Assembly (NCBI GenBank): GCA_003219175.1
Contig: QHPU01000046.1
Coordinates: 311-59,377 of the forward strand
Reading direction: 5' to 3'
From: Verrucomicrobiota bacterium
GTDB lineage: Bacteria; Verrucomicrobiota; Verrucomicrobiia; Chthoniobacterales; UBA10450
Length of the DNA: 59,067 nucleotides
This document shows, one piece after another, positions 34,335-42,858 of this stretch (the stretch's first letter is position 1; the number at the start of each line of letters is the position of its first letter). The notes under the pieces are model-generated. The model made no database searches. It was not told the origin of the DNA and worked only from the letters and a program-made list of their open reading frames with translations. The translations under genes and the position numbers were made by a program.

Positions 34335-35708
34335 CTACCGCAGAGTCTTATCCAATCTTCCAATTCGCCGGGTCTCCGGCCACCATTTGGCAACGCCGAG
34401 AACCACCAGAATTGTGCCGATACCGCCGCCAACGACAGAAATCACTGGACCAAACAATGCCGCAGTGAGGCCGGATTCCAGCGCGCCGAACTCGTTCGAA
34501 GTACCGATAAAGATATTGTTCACGGCGGAAACACGGCCGCGCATTTCATCGGGGGTGACCAGCTGCACGATAGTCCCGCGAATAATCACGCTGACGCTAT
34601 CGAAGGCGCCGATGAAAAAGAGCATCGCGAGCGAGAACCAGAACACATGCGACAATCCAAAAAAAATGGTGGCGAGTCCAAAGCCAGCGACGCACCAAAG
34701 CAAAGTCACACCGGCGCACTTGATCGGCGGCAAATAGGCGACGACAAGGGCAGTGATAAACGCACCGATCGCCGGCGTTGCGCGCATCCAACCGAGACCG
34801 ATCGCGTCCACGCGTAGAATCTGATCGGCAAACATAGGGAGCAACGCAGTCGCACCGCCGAGCAACACCGCGAACAAGTCGAGCGTGATGGTTGCGAGGA
34901 TGACGTGTTTGCTCATAACAAAACGCATTCCCGCCTGCAAACTGCGCCAGGTATTCAGAACCTCTTGCTTTTTCTTTTCTGGCGCACGCGGAATCGGCAA
35001 TACCAGCAGGAAAAAGAGAAACGAAGTGATGGCATCGATAATGTAAACGCAGGAAAAACTAATATGCACCACAATGAATCCGCTGATGGCGGGCCCGACG
35101 ACTGAGGCAATTTGAAAGACGCTGCTGTTCCAGGTAACGGCGTTGGCGAAGACGTCACGCGGGACGAGGGTCGGAAAGAAAGAGCTGCGTGCGGCCCAGG
35201 CGAAGGTGCGGGCAATTCCTGAAATAAAGAGCAAAAGATAAATCACCGGAATAGAAAAATCATCGAAGTGAAACGCCTGCTGATGACGTTCGAAAACTCC
35301 GGCGATGGCATGCAACAAACCATTACCTTCCCGCAAAACTGGCCAGGCCGGAATCGACAGATGTTTCCAGGAAACGAGCGCTAACACTGCCGAAGTGATC
35401 GCGATGAAAAACTGCGCAATCATGATGATGTGTTTCCGGCTGTATTTATCGGCGATGTGGCCGGCCGGGAGTGAAAGACAGACCACCGGAATCACCAGCA
35501 CCAGGCCAACCAGTCCAAGCGCAGTCGCCGAATGGGTGCGCCGGTAAATCTCCCATTCTACCGCGACGGCCAACATTTGGCGGCCGACGAAGGCGAGAAA
35601 ATTTCCAGTCATGTAGAGATTGAAATTGGCGAACCGAAAAGCGGCGTACGGATCGTGCGATGTAAGAGCAATGGGCGGGGTAACCGGTGGCGCTTCGTCG
35701 TGATTCAT
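34335..35708 (-). CDS. MFS exporter (EntS/MFS_3-like)
   Basis: A 457-residue transporter starting MNHDEAPPVTPPIALTS at 35708, with about 10-12 hydrophobic helices. The loop AGHIADKYSRKH after helix 2 and VTPDEMRGRVSAVNNIFIG after helix 10 are hallmarks of the EntS-like MFS_3 branch, which exports siderophores, macrolides and other small molecules by proton exchange. Residues 25-60 (FNLYMTGNFLAFVGRQMLA) are also typical. There is no regulator next to it, so the substrate is open. The ferredoxin gene starts divergently 94 bp away. Confidence 0.88.
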   Translation of the reverse strand: MNHDEAPPVTPPIALTSHDPYAAFRFANFNLYMTGNFLAFVGRQMLAVAVEWEIYRRTHSATALGLVGLVLVIPVVCLSLPAGHIADKYSRKHIIMIAQFFIAITSAVLALVSWKHLSIPAWPVLREGNGLLHAIAGVFERHQQAFHFDDFSIPVIYLLLFISGIARTFAWAARSSFFPTLVPRDVFANAVTWNSSVFQIASVVGPAISGFIVVHISFSCVYIIDAITSFLFFLLVLPIPRAPEKKKQEVLNTWRSLQAGMRFVMSKHVILATITLDLFAVLLGGATALLPMFADQILRVDAIGLGWMRATPAIGAFITALVVAYLPPIKCAGVTLLWCVAGFGLATIFFGLSHVFWFSLAMLFFIGAFDSVSVIIRGTIVQLVTPDEMRGRVSAVNNIFIGTSNEFGALESGLTAALFGPVISVVGGGIGTILVVLGVAKWWPETRRIGRLDKTLR

Positions 35709-35802
35709 GGAAAAATACGCGCTGAAACGCGCTGGCGAGAGGCTAGCGTCGCGCACTTGTGCTGCAAGGCTCGAGGCTATCTAATTCTGTCGACCTTCCA
35801 CC

Positions 35803-36039
35803 ATGGCAGACAAAACGATGAAACAACCGGAGAATGCGGCGGGACAATGGTATGTCGATGCTTCCTGTGCGCTCTGCCGAAACTGTCTCGAGGAAGCCCC
35901 CTCACTGCTGCAACTCAGCCAAGATCAAACGCATGTGTACTTCGCACGCCAGCCGGCGACGCCGGAAGAAGAAATCGCAGCGGAGCGTGCCATGGACGTT
36001 TGCCCTACACTTGCCATCGGGGATGACGGCGAATTATAA
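35803..36039 (+). CDS. Small [4Fe-4S] ferredoxin
   Basis: A 78-residue acidic protein. Cys22, Cys25 and Cys28 (CALCRNC) with Cys67 followed by Pro (DVCPTLAI) form a single-cluster ferredoxin site of the Fer4_15-like type. It should be a soluble low-potential electron carrier. A second ATG at 35821 would shorten it by six residues. The CysJ-like flavoprotein gene starts 90 bp downstream on the same strand, and this ferredoxin is its most likely redox partner. Confidence 0.85.
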   Translation: MADKTMKQPENAAGQWYVDASCALCRNCLEEAPSLLQLSQDQTHVYFARQPATPEEEIAAERAMDVCPTLAIGDDGEL

Positions 36040-36129
36040 AAACGACCGTCTGATCTACAACATCATCGGCACGATGCTAATGAACGATGCTGTACTTGCA
36101 TCGGAGATGACGCCGCGTAGTTGCAAGCA

Positions 36130-37260
36130 ATGACGCCGGCCTATTCGCGCACCAATCCATTCCCGGCCAAAATGGTCGTCAATCGGCGGATGAACGAAGG
36201 AAACCGCAACAAAGAAACCCGGCATCACGAAATTTCGCTAGTCGGTTCAAGACTGACCTTTGAGCCCGGTGATTCGATGGCGGTTTACGCGACAAACGAC
36301 CCACCCCTGGTCGAGGAAATTATTCGCGCGCTCGGCGCCACCGGCGACGAAATAGTGGCGGCGGGAAAAAATGAAACCGCGCCGCTGCGCCGGGCATTGC
36401 TTCGCAACTATACCATCACCACTCCCACTCCGAAATTCTTGAAAGCGATCGTCGAGCGAGCTTCGGCAGCACCGCTGTTGAAAGAACTTCTCCAGCCCGA
36501 TCACAAGCACGATCTCCAGGTTTATCTCTGGGGGATGGAGATCATTGATTTTCTCCTGCAACATCCCTCCGCCAAATTCACTCCGATAGAATTCGTTAGC
36601 TTGCTAACGAAATTGCAGCCTCGCCTTTATTCCGTCGCCAGCTCCTTGCGCGTCTATCCTGATTCCGTCCATCTTATCGTAGACGTTATTCGCTACGAAT
36701 CGCACGGCCGCCCGCGCAAGGGCGTGGCCTCAACCTTTCTGGCTGAACGTTGCCATGATCAGCCGGTACCGGTTTTCCCGAGCGTAGCGAAACATTTTCA
36801 CCTGCCGGAAGGCGATGCTGATATCATCATGGTCGGCCCCGGGACTGGGATTGCGCCGTTCCGCGCCTTTTTGCAGGAGCGGCGCGCAGTCGGTGCGCGC
36901 GGGCGTAATTGGCTCTTCTTTGGCGCCCAGCACGAAAAATATGATTACTCTTATGGCGAGGAGTTTGAGGAACTAAAAAAACAGAACTTTCTCACTCATC
37001 TCCACCGCGCCTTCTCACGCGATAAGGAACACAAGGTCTACGTGCAACATCGAATGCTGGAGAATGCCGCTGAACTTTGGCGCTGGATCGACGCCGGAGC
37101 CTACTTCTATGTCTGCGGCGACGCGTTGAAGATGGCGAAAGATGTCGATGCCGCCCTGCGCACCATCGTGCAAGACCAAGGTGGCAAGTCGCCGGAGGAA
37201 GCACAGGTCTACGTTGAGCAGATGAAGGCGGAGAAACGCTACAAGCGCGACGTGTACTAA
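36130..37260 (+). CDS. CysJ-like FAD/NADPH reductase lacking the FMN domain
   Basis: A 376-residue flavoprotein starting MTPAYSRTNPFPAKM at 36130. It has the FAD-binding PRLYSVASS motif near residue 178, GVASTFLAERC, the NADPH-binding GPGTGIAPFRAFLQER, the CGDALKMAKDVD segment, and a C-terminal RYKRDVY that stacks on FAD. These are features of the sulfite-reductase flavoprotein/P450-reductase family. The usual N-terminal flavodoxin domain is absent, so electrons must pass to a separate carrier, plausibly the ferredoxin encoded just upstream. It may feed sulfite reductase or another ferredoxin-dependent enzyme. No CysI is in the window. Confidence 0.88.
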   Translation: MTPAYSRTNPFPAKMVVNRRMNEGNRNKETRHHEISLVGSRLTFEPGDSMAVYATNDPPLVEEIIRALGATGDEIVAAGKNETAPLRRALLRNYTITTPTPKFLKAIVERASAAPLLKELLQPDHKHDLQVYLWGMEIIDFLLQHPSAKFTPIEFVSLLTKLQPRLYSVASSLRVYPDSVHLIVDVIRYESHGRPRKGVASTFLAERCHDQPVPVFPSVAKHFHLPEGDADIIMVGPGTGIAPFRAFLQERRAVGARGRNWLFFGAQHEKYDYSYGEEFEELKKQNFLTHLHRAFSRDKEHKVYVQHRMLENAAELWRWIDAGAYFYVCGDALKMAKDVDAALRTIVQDQGGKSPEEAQVYVEQMKAEKRYKRDVY

Positions 37261-37359
37261 TCTCAAAAAACGGCGTTCTCTCGTCGCCGATCTCCAAACG
37301 GGGCGACTTGTTCGTCACAGGACGAATCTGCCAGTTGGCCGAGAGGACGGCCCGCCCGG

Positions 37360-38400
37360 TCATTCAAACGCCACGGCGGCGCGAGCGAGAATAAATCCGA
37401 TAATGCCCGTGGCGGGTAACGTCAGAATCCACGCCCAGATGATCCTTTCCACCACCATCCATTTCACGCCGCTGAATCTTTTGGCTGCTCCCACTCCCAT
37501 GATCGAAGTCGAAATCACGTGGGTGGTCGAAAGCGGGATGCCGTAGACGCTCGCCGTTTGAATAATGAGCGCGGCACTGGTCTCAGCGGCGAATCCATGG
37601 ACCGGCTGAAGTTTCACCAGCTTGTGGCCAAGGGTACGAATGATCCGCCATCCGCCCGCGGCCGTGCCTGCTGCCATCGTGATGGCACAAAGAATTTTCA
37701 CCCATACCGGAATGGCACCGAAAGTCGGCATCCGCAGGAAGGTTAGCCACTCAGGCAAATGCTCGAACCGGCCGGCATTTGTTCCTGTAAAAAGCGCGAG
37801 AGTAATGATGCCCATTGTTTTCTGTGCGTCATTCGTTCCGTGCGAATGCGCCATGAAAGCTGCGCTGAGAATTTGCAGCTTCCCGAAAACAGAATGCACC
37901 GCCCTAGGCGTGAAACGATGGAAGGCTACGAAAAGCGTAAACATCACCAGAGCGCCGAGAAAAAATCCGACCAGCGGTGACGTAACCATCGGGACGACTA
38001 CCTTGGGCCAGAGTCCGGTCTCCCATTTCAAGACCGACCAGTTTCCATGCGCAGTCGCGATCGCGGCGCCGCACAATCCACCAATGAGCGCATGGCTCGA
38101 GCTCGACGGCAGGCCAACCAACCAAGTGGTAATGTTCCACGCGAAGGCGGCGATAAGGGCACATAGCACGGTCGCCATGGTCACGACGTCAGTGTCGACC
38201 AAACCCTTGCCGATAGTGGACGCAACAGCGCCACCCAGAAGCGCACCCGTCAGGTTGAAAACCGTCGCCATCGCAATCGCTTGCCGTGGCGTGAGGACCT
38301 TCGTGGAAACGACCGTGGCGATGGCATTAGCGGCATCGTGAAAGCCATTGCTGTACTCAAAAACAATGGCGGCAAAGACGACGACGAAAAATGTAATCAT
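37360..38400 (-). CDS. pit: Inorganic phosphate transporter, PiT family
   Basis: A 346-residue transporter starting MITFFVVVFAAIVFEYSNGF at 38400. The two family signature repeats are evident: GFHDAANAIATVVSTKVL near the N-terminus, and HSHGTNDAQKTMGIITLAL with PLSTTHVISTSIMGVGAAKR in the second half, plus GLPSSSSHALIGGL. It should import phosphate, possibly as metal-phosphate complexes, with protons or sodium ions. It lies 13 bp downstream of the DUF47 gene, a classic PiT partner, so the two form an operon. Confidence 0.93.
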   Translation of the reverse strand: MITFFVVVFAAIVFEYSNGFHDAANAIATVVSTKVLTPRQAIAMATVFNLTGALLGGAVASTIGKGLVDTDVVTMATVLCALIAAFAWNITTWLVGLPSSSSHALIGGLCGAAIATAHGNWSVLKWETGLWPKVVVPMVTSPLVGFFLGALVMFTLFVAFHRFTPRAVHSVFGKLQILSAAFMAHSHGTNDAQKTMGIITLALFTGTNAGRFEHLPEWLTFLRMPTFGAIPVWVKILCAITMAAGTAAGGWRIIRTLGHKLVKLQPVHGFAAETSAALIIQTASVYGIPLSTTHVISTSIMGVGAAKRFSGVKWMVVERIIWAWILTLPATGIIGFILARAAVAFE

Positions 38401-38413
38401 CGCGAAGAGTCGG

Positions 38414-39052
38414 TTACGCGTATTTGAGAACGACTTGCACGATGACGTTGCCCGCATCGCGACAACGGTCGATTACTTTCTCGAGCAAGTCGTAAAGATC
38501 GCGCAGGAAAATGACGTGCTGGGCCGAATAATCGCCATGATAAAGATCGCGCAACAGTTCCAGCTCAAGCTTGTCCGCATCGCCCTCGATCGTCTGCAGA
38601 CGGGCGTTCATTTCGCGGGCGGTGTGAATGTCGGTTCCTTTGCGCAATTGCCGCACCATCGCCACAACCACCTCAGCAGCCTGATCGAGTAGCTCGACCT
38701 GCCGGCGGAAATTGTGCCCGTGCAAATCTTCCGGGCAAATCAAAAGCCGCTCGCCAATTTTCTCGACGGTCTTCGGGATCTTGTAGAGCGTCGCCGCCAG
38801 CGCCTGAATGTCTTCGCGCTCCAACGGCGTAATGAATGTTTTGGAAAGCTCCTCGGTCAGTTGTTGCGTGATGCGCTTGTCTTCGCGTCGGCTTTCGGCA
38901 AACGCCGCCAGATCACTCGTTGATTCGCTTTTCTCCAGCTTCGCCAGCAAATCGATCAGATGATGAACACTGCTGTCGGCCTGCTGCGCGCTCGCTTCCA
39001 GGAGGTCGTAGAATTTTTCGTCGTGACCGAAAATTTTACCGATTGAGAACAT
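38414..39052 (-). CDS. DUF47/PhoU-like regulator of phosphate transporter
   Basis: A 212-residue all-helical protein starting MFSIGKIFGHDEKFYDLLEA. It has the DUF47 features PLEREDIQALAATLYKI and the E/D-rich helices NARLQTIEGDADKLELELL and HVIFLRDLYDLLEKVIDRCR, which bind metal clusters in PhoU-like folds. The family is encoded next to PiT transporters in many bacteria and modulates their activity. The pit gene follows after 13 bp, matching that arrangement. It is cytoplasmic and membrane-associated at most. Confidence 0.9.
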   Translation of the reverse strand: MFSIGKIFGHDEKFYDLLEASAQQADSSVHHLIDLLAKLEKSESTSDLAAFAESRREDKRITQQLTEELSKTFITPLEREDIQALAATLYKIPKTVEKIGERLLICPEDLHGHNFRRQVELLDQAAEVVVAMVRQLRKGTDIHTAREMNARLQTIEGDADKLELELLRDLYHGDYSAQHVIFLRDLYDLLEKVIDRCRDAGNVIVQVVLKYA

Positions 39053-39120
39053 GGCGTCGTTGTAGCTGGAGTTGTCGATTCCGGCCAGAGGATTTCTTTG
39101 GGAGCACGCTGCAAACGACG

Positions 39121-39147
39121 GAAGATAGGCCTTTGGCCTACATTCCA
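39121..39147. repeat. Hairpin of the GGAAGATAGGC family
   Basis: GGAAGATAGGCC, loop TTT and GGCCTACATTCC form a 12-bp stem with two mismatches. The arm GGAAGATAGGC is identical to the outer arm of the element at 47023-47148, marking it as a member of the same dispersed family. It lies upstream of the DUF47 gene. Confidence 0.6.
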
Positions 39148-39209
39148 GCCGCGGCCAACGAGCAGGCTACAGCGTCGCGCCGGGAATGATCGCAAAGGCA
39201 GTGCTTCGG

Positions 39210-40040
39210 TCACATCTGACCGCGCGGGTGGAGGAACGCGTGTTCGAATGACAGATAAAAGAAGAGGCCCCAGAGTGGTGAGTCGGAAGTTATACCGATC
39301 GGAGCCGCGGCGCCGGCAACAATTTGAAGATCGTTAGGGCAATTGAAGGCGTAACGAAATCCCGGCGAGATCAAGGCCGTCATGGCGCGATTGACGTTTG
39401 CCCGCGCTGTTTTCACTGCGAAATCGACCTCTTCGTTCCAGCCAGCGACCATTTCGAGCATCAGATTGAAGTCGCGCGTGACGGCGTAGATCCCGCTGCC
39501 TCCAAGATTGTAATTGGTCAGATCGTGACCGCGGACGTCGCGGAAGATCGACATGCCGGCGTTGAAGTGAATGGTCCAGCGATCACCAACGATCTTGCTG
39601 AAAGGCAGATTCGTTTCGTAACCGACACGGCCATTACTGAACCCTTTCTGTTTGTTGCCTCTGGGTCAGACCAGTGTCAATCGGGGCGGGAATGCAGGCA
39701 GGCCTTCGCCTTCCATCAAGGCCTGCAATCGGTAATTCGATCGAATATCGGCGGGACCATTCGCGTTGTTCGTGAACCTGTATGGAATGGTGTAGGAAAA
39801 TTGGTGGGTTTGACTAAAGACCGGCCATTCCTGAGTGAATCTGGGCATAGTCTCGTGCGCGTGTCCGGTGAAAAAGCTCGGCAGATTAAAGATGTGCTGC
39901 ACGACGCCGGGCTCCTGATTGTAGGCTTCTTCGATTAGAAACGAGCTGTCCTGAATACCTTTAGCCAGCGGCTTCTCGGCCATGGCCGCCACCGGACCAA
40001 CTACTGCCACCAAAAGAAAATGGAGCGAATGCGTCGCCAT
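39210..40040 (-). pseudogene. Outer-membrane transporter-like protein interrupted by one TGA
   Basis: From the ATG at 40040 (MATHSLHFLLVAVVGPVAAM, a signal peptide) the frame reads SSFLIEEAYNQEPGVVQHIF and FSYTIPYRF up to FPPRLTLV. It then meets TGA at 39668-39666 and continues in the same frame with PRGNKQKGFSNGRVGYETNL, YAVTRDFNLMLEM and a normal end at 39210. Joined, the product is about 276 residues and resembles the MetA-pathway/transporter family of outer-membrane barrels. The stop sits where relatives have a Leu before P-x-G, so a single substitution (or misread) explains it. It lies between the DUF47-pit operon and mgtE on the same strand. Confidence 0.75.
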
Positions 40041-40112
40041 CACATGGGTCACTCTAAGTATAAGCATCCTGATGGCAGCTCTGAAGATGAGGCTCAGGCT
40101 CAGGCCGTGCAA

Positions 40113-41495
40113 TTACAACAGCGTGCCGCGGAGAATGAACAGTGCCACGTTGAAATAAATCACCAATCCGGTTACATCGACCAACGTGGCAACGAACGGG
40201 GCGGAGGAGGCCGCCGGGTCGAGACCACAACGACGCAACAAGAATGGAAGCATAGCTCCGCTCAGGGTTCCCCACAGCACCACTCCGACAAGCGCTACGC
40301 CGACCGTAAAAGCAACCAGCCAATGGTACTTCCCGTAGTCAAAAATGTGCAAATATTGCCACAGGGTAATGCGGAAGAAACCGATGGTTCCAAGAATCAG
40401 CCCGAGGGAAACGCCGGACAGCAGTTCCTTGCGGACGACTCGAAACCAATCCCGCAAACGTAATTCGCCAAGAGCCATCGCGCGGATCACAAGCGTGGTC
40501 GCTTGTGACCCGGAGTTGCCGCCGCTCGAAATGATCAGCGGCAAAAACATCGCAAGAATCGCCGCCCTTTCGATTTCACTGTTGTAACCCTGCATCGCGG
40601 TGGCGGTCAGCATTTCCCCGAGAAATAGAATGATCAGCCAGGTGGCGCGTTTTTTTACCATGCGCGGAAACGGGATGGTAGTGTAGGGCTCATCCAAAGC
40701 TTCCATCCCACCAATTTTTTGGATGTCTTCGGTTGCTTCTTCCTCAGCCACATCAAGCATGTCATCCTGGGTCACGATGCCGACGAGGACACCGTTTGAA
40801 TCAACCACCGCCAGTGCGGCACGATCGTATTTGCGGAAAATGTTTAATGCTTCCTCCTGTGTCTCGTTAACGGTGAGATGGACAAAGTTGCGATCCATGA
40901 TCTCATCGACACGCGTATCGAGCGGCCGGAGCAGGAAATTTCGGATGCGCAGGTCGTCCACGAGTTTGCCGCGCTCATCGACGACGTAGATAAAATTGAG
41001 CGTCTCGCTGTCTTGCCCGTGTTCGCGCACATAGTCGAGCACTTCCTTCACGGTCCAATGCTCGCGCACGGCCACGAAATCCGGCGTCATCAAGCGGCCG
41101 ACACTTCCTTCCGGATAACCAAGCAAAGCCTGGGCAATGCGTCGTTCCTCTGGGGTGAGAAGCTGAATCAGTTGCCGCGCCGCCAAGCTCGGCATTTCCT
41201 CGAGCAAGGCGGTGCGATCGTCCGGTGACATTTCGTTGAGAATCGCCACCACCTGCTCGTGGGCCATACCGCGCAATAGTTCCTGTTGCGCCTCAACATC
41301 GAGGTATTCGAAAACGTCCGCCGCTAATGCCGCCGGCAAAACCCGGAAGATGATGACACGATCATCTTGCGGCAGATCGAGAATGACTTCCGCCACGTCA
41401 GCCCGCGGCCAGTCCCGGAAAATTTCCCGCAAACCGGCGAAATTCCGCGCTTCAATCAAGCTGCGAATTTCCGGAATAAGAATTTTGCCGACCAT
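40113..41495 (-). CDS. mgtE: Magnesium transporter MgtE
   Basis: A 460-residue protein with the full MgtE layout. An N-terminal superhelical domain covers about 1-130 with repeats such as DLPQDDRVIIFRVLP and MSPDDRTALLEEMPS. Two CBS domains cover about 135-260 (SVGRLMTPDFVAVREHWTV and DTRVDEIMDRNFVHLTV). Five membrane helices start near 285, with the pore-lining LPLIISSGGNSGSQATTLVI. The N and CBS domains act as an Mg2+-sensing gate. The gene lies 72 bp upstream of the broken outer-membrane gene and downstream of corA on the same strand, so two Mg2+ systems sit side by side. Confidence 0.95.
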   Translation of the reverse strand: MVGKILIPEIRSLIEARNFAGLREIFRDWPRADVAEVILDLPQDDRVIIFRVLPAALAADVFEYLDVEAQQELLRGMAHEQVVAILNEMSPDDRTALLEEMPSLAARQLIQLLTPEERRIAQALLGYPEGSVGRLMTPDFVAVREHWTVKEVLDYVREHGQDSETLNFIYVVDERGKLVDDLRIRNFLLRPLDTRVDEIMDRNFVHLTVNETQEEALNIFRKYDRAALAVVDSNGVLVGIVTQDDMLDVAEEEATEDIQKIGGMEALDEPYTTIPFPRMVKKRATWLIILFLGEMLTATAMQGYNSEIERAAILAMFLPLIISSGGNSGSQATTLVIRAMALGELRLRDWFRVVRKELLSGVSLGLILGTIGFFRITLWQYLHIFDYGKYHWLVAFTVGVALVGVVLWGTLSGAMLPFLLRRCGLDPAASSAPFVATLVDVTGLVIYFNVALFILRGTLL

Positions 41496-41629
41496 AGGAA
41501 GCGGACCGGTGCTTCGATTTGAGCGCTAGCCGAGCTTTGTAACACCCGTGCAAGCAGAGCGCAATAGCGCCGGCAGCGATTTGCGCGACAGGCGTCGTCT
41601 GTCACTCCAAGGCAGAGAGCGCCGGGCGG

Positions 41630-41635
41630 ATTATA
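41630..41635 (-). promoter_or_regulatory. Possible -10 box for mgtE
   Basis: A perfect TATAAT on the minus strand, about 135 bp before the mgtE start in the 219-bp gap after corA. No good -35 hexamer is at the usual distance. The leader between it and mgtE shows no M-box (ykoK) motif that I can recognise. Confidence 0.25.
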
Positions 41636-41714
41636 CGATAACTATTTTCGGCGTGCGCTAACGAGAAACACCACGAATATCAGTCACCGCCACATCGCAG
41701 ACGCAGATGCGGAT

Positions 41715-42713
41715 TCACAACCATTTCTTTTTCTTGAACCACCAAATTGTCAACCCGGTGGCCACCACCGTGATGGTGATTGCCATCTCATATCCGTACT
41801 TCAATTTGAACTCCTGGATTCCCTCGAAATTCATCCCATACCATGTGCCCACAATCATCAACGGCGTCGTGATTACAGTGATAAGGGTCAGGACTTTTAT
41901 GATTTCTCCCGTCTGATTCGCAGACATATTCAGATAGACCTGCAAAATGCCGGTAAGGGAATCGGTATAGCGCTGCGCGAGTTCCGAAATGTGGAATAGT
42001 CCGTCGTAGACATCTCGATAGTAGGGCACCAAATGCGGCCGGATGAGCTTAAACTCACCGTGCGCAAATCGCGCCAGCACTTCCCGCTGTGGACTGACAA
42101 TATGCCGCAAATGCAATACTTCCTTCTTAATCTGGAGCAGTCGGTTGAGCGTTTGTTTATCGGGAGTTTGCACAACCTCGTGTTCCAATTGGGCGATCTC
42201 GAGGGAGAGTTCATCCAGGGCCGGCTTATAGTTTTCCACGATCCCATCCAGGATGGTATATGCTACCCGATCCGGCGCCCGCGCTATGTGGCCCGTGCCT
42301 CGCAAGCAACGCTCCTCGGTCATGTGCACGCTTTTCAATGGCAATTCGTGATACGTCACCAGAAAATTCCTTCCCAGAAAAAAGTTTAGTTCACTTGTCG
42401 CAAAGACGCCGTCTTTGCGGCTGTAATCCACCGCGTGAATCACCATAAACAGGTAGGGCGTAAATCGGTCACCCTCCTTCGGAGTATATTCCTCGACCTT
42501 GGGTGCCTCGCTCACCGCAACGCAGTCTTCGATCGAAAGCGGATGGAAATGAAAAATACTTTCCAGCACCCGCTGCGATTCCTCTGGTGTGGGATTTTCC
42601 AGGTCCACCCAAAGAAACAGATTGGTGTCCGCCAATAAGGTGGGCATCAAAAATATTTCGATGTCCTTGGTGTGCAGACGGCCCTGGGTGGTAAACGCGA
42701 GTGATCGAATCAT
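41715..42713 (-). CDS. corA: CorA-type divalent metal channel
   Basis: A 332-residue protein. A large cytoplasmic N-terminal funnel is followed by two membrane helices near the C-terminus. The defining pore motif YGMNFEG is followed by KYGYEMAITITVVATGLTIW and a basic tail (WWFKKKKWL) that gates the channel. It should pass Mg2+ (or Co2+/Ni2+) inward as a homopentamer. The start at 42713 is an ATG followed by IRSLAFTTQGRLHTKD, typical of the family. It has its own 145-bp upstream gap and is divergent from the FadJ-like gene. Confidence 0.93.
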   Translation of the reverse strand: MIRSLAFTTQGRLHTKDIEIFLMPTLLADTNLFLWVDLENPTPEESQRVLESIFHFHPLSIEDCVAVSEAPKVEEYTPKEGDRFTPYLFMVIHAVDYSRKDGVFATSELNFFLGRNFLVTYHELPLKSVHMTEERCLRGTGHIARAPDRVAYTILDGIVENYKPALDELSLEIAQLEHEVVQTPDKQTLNRLLQIKKEVLHLRHIVSPQREVLARFAHGEFKLIRPHLVPYYRDVYDGLFHISELAQRYTDSLTGILQVYLNMSANQTGEIIKVLTLITVITTPLMIVGTWYGMNFEGIQEFKLKYGYEMAITITVVATGLTIWWFKKKKWL

Positions 42714-42858
42714 TTCCCCGCGAATATTTGTACCTCGCCCAGCACATAGGCGAGTCTATTCTTCCCTTCAAGCGCGCACTACTCCATCACTCCGATACTC
42801 CATCACCCACCTCTGGTTGCACTTGGCATTCGGCCGAAAGCAGCCAAAATAAATTGTG

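Noticed and set aside
41496-41714. Possible Mg2+ riboswitch before mgtE
   Set aside because: I could not find the M-box (ykoK) core motifs or a paired terminator; only a TATAAT is visible.
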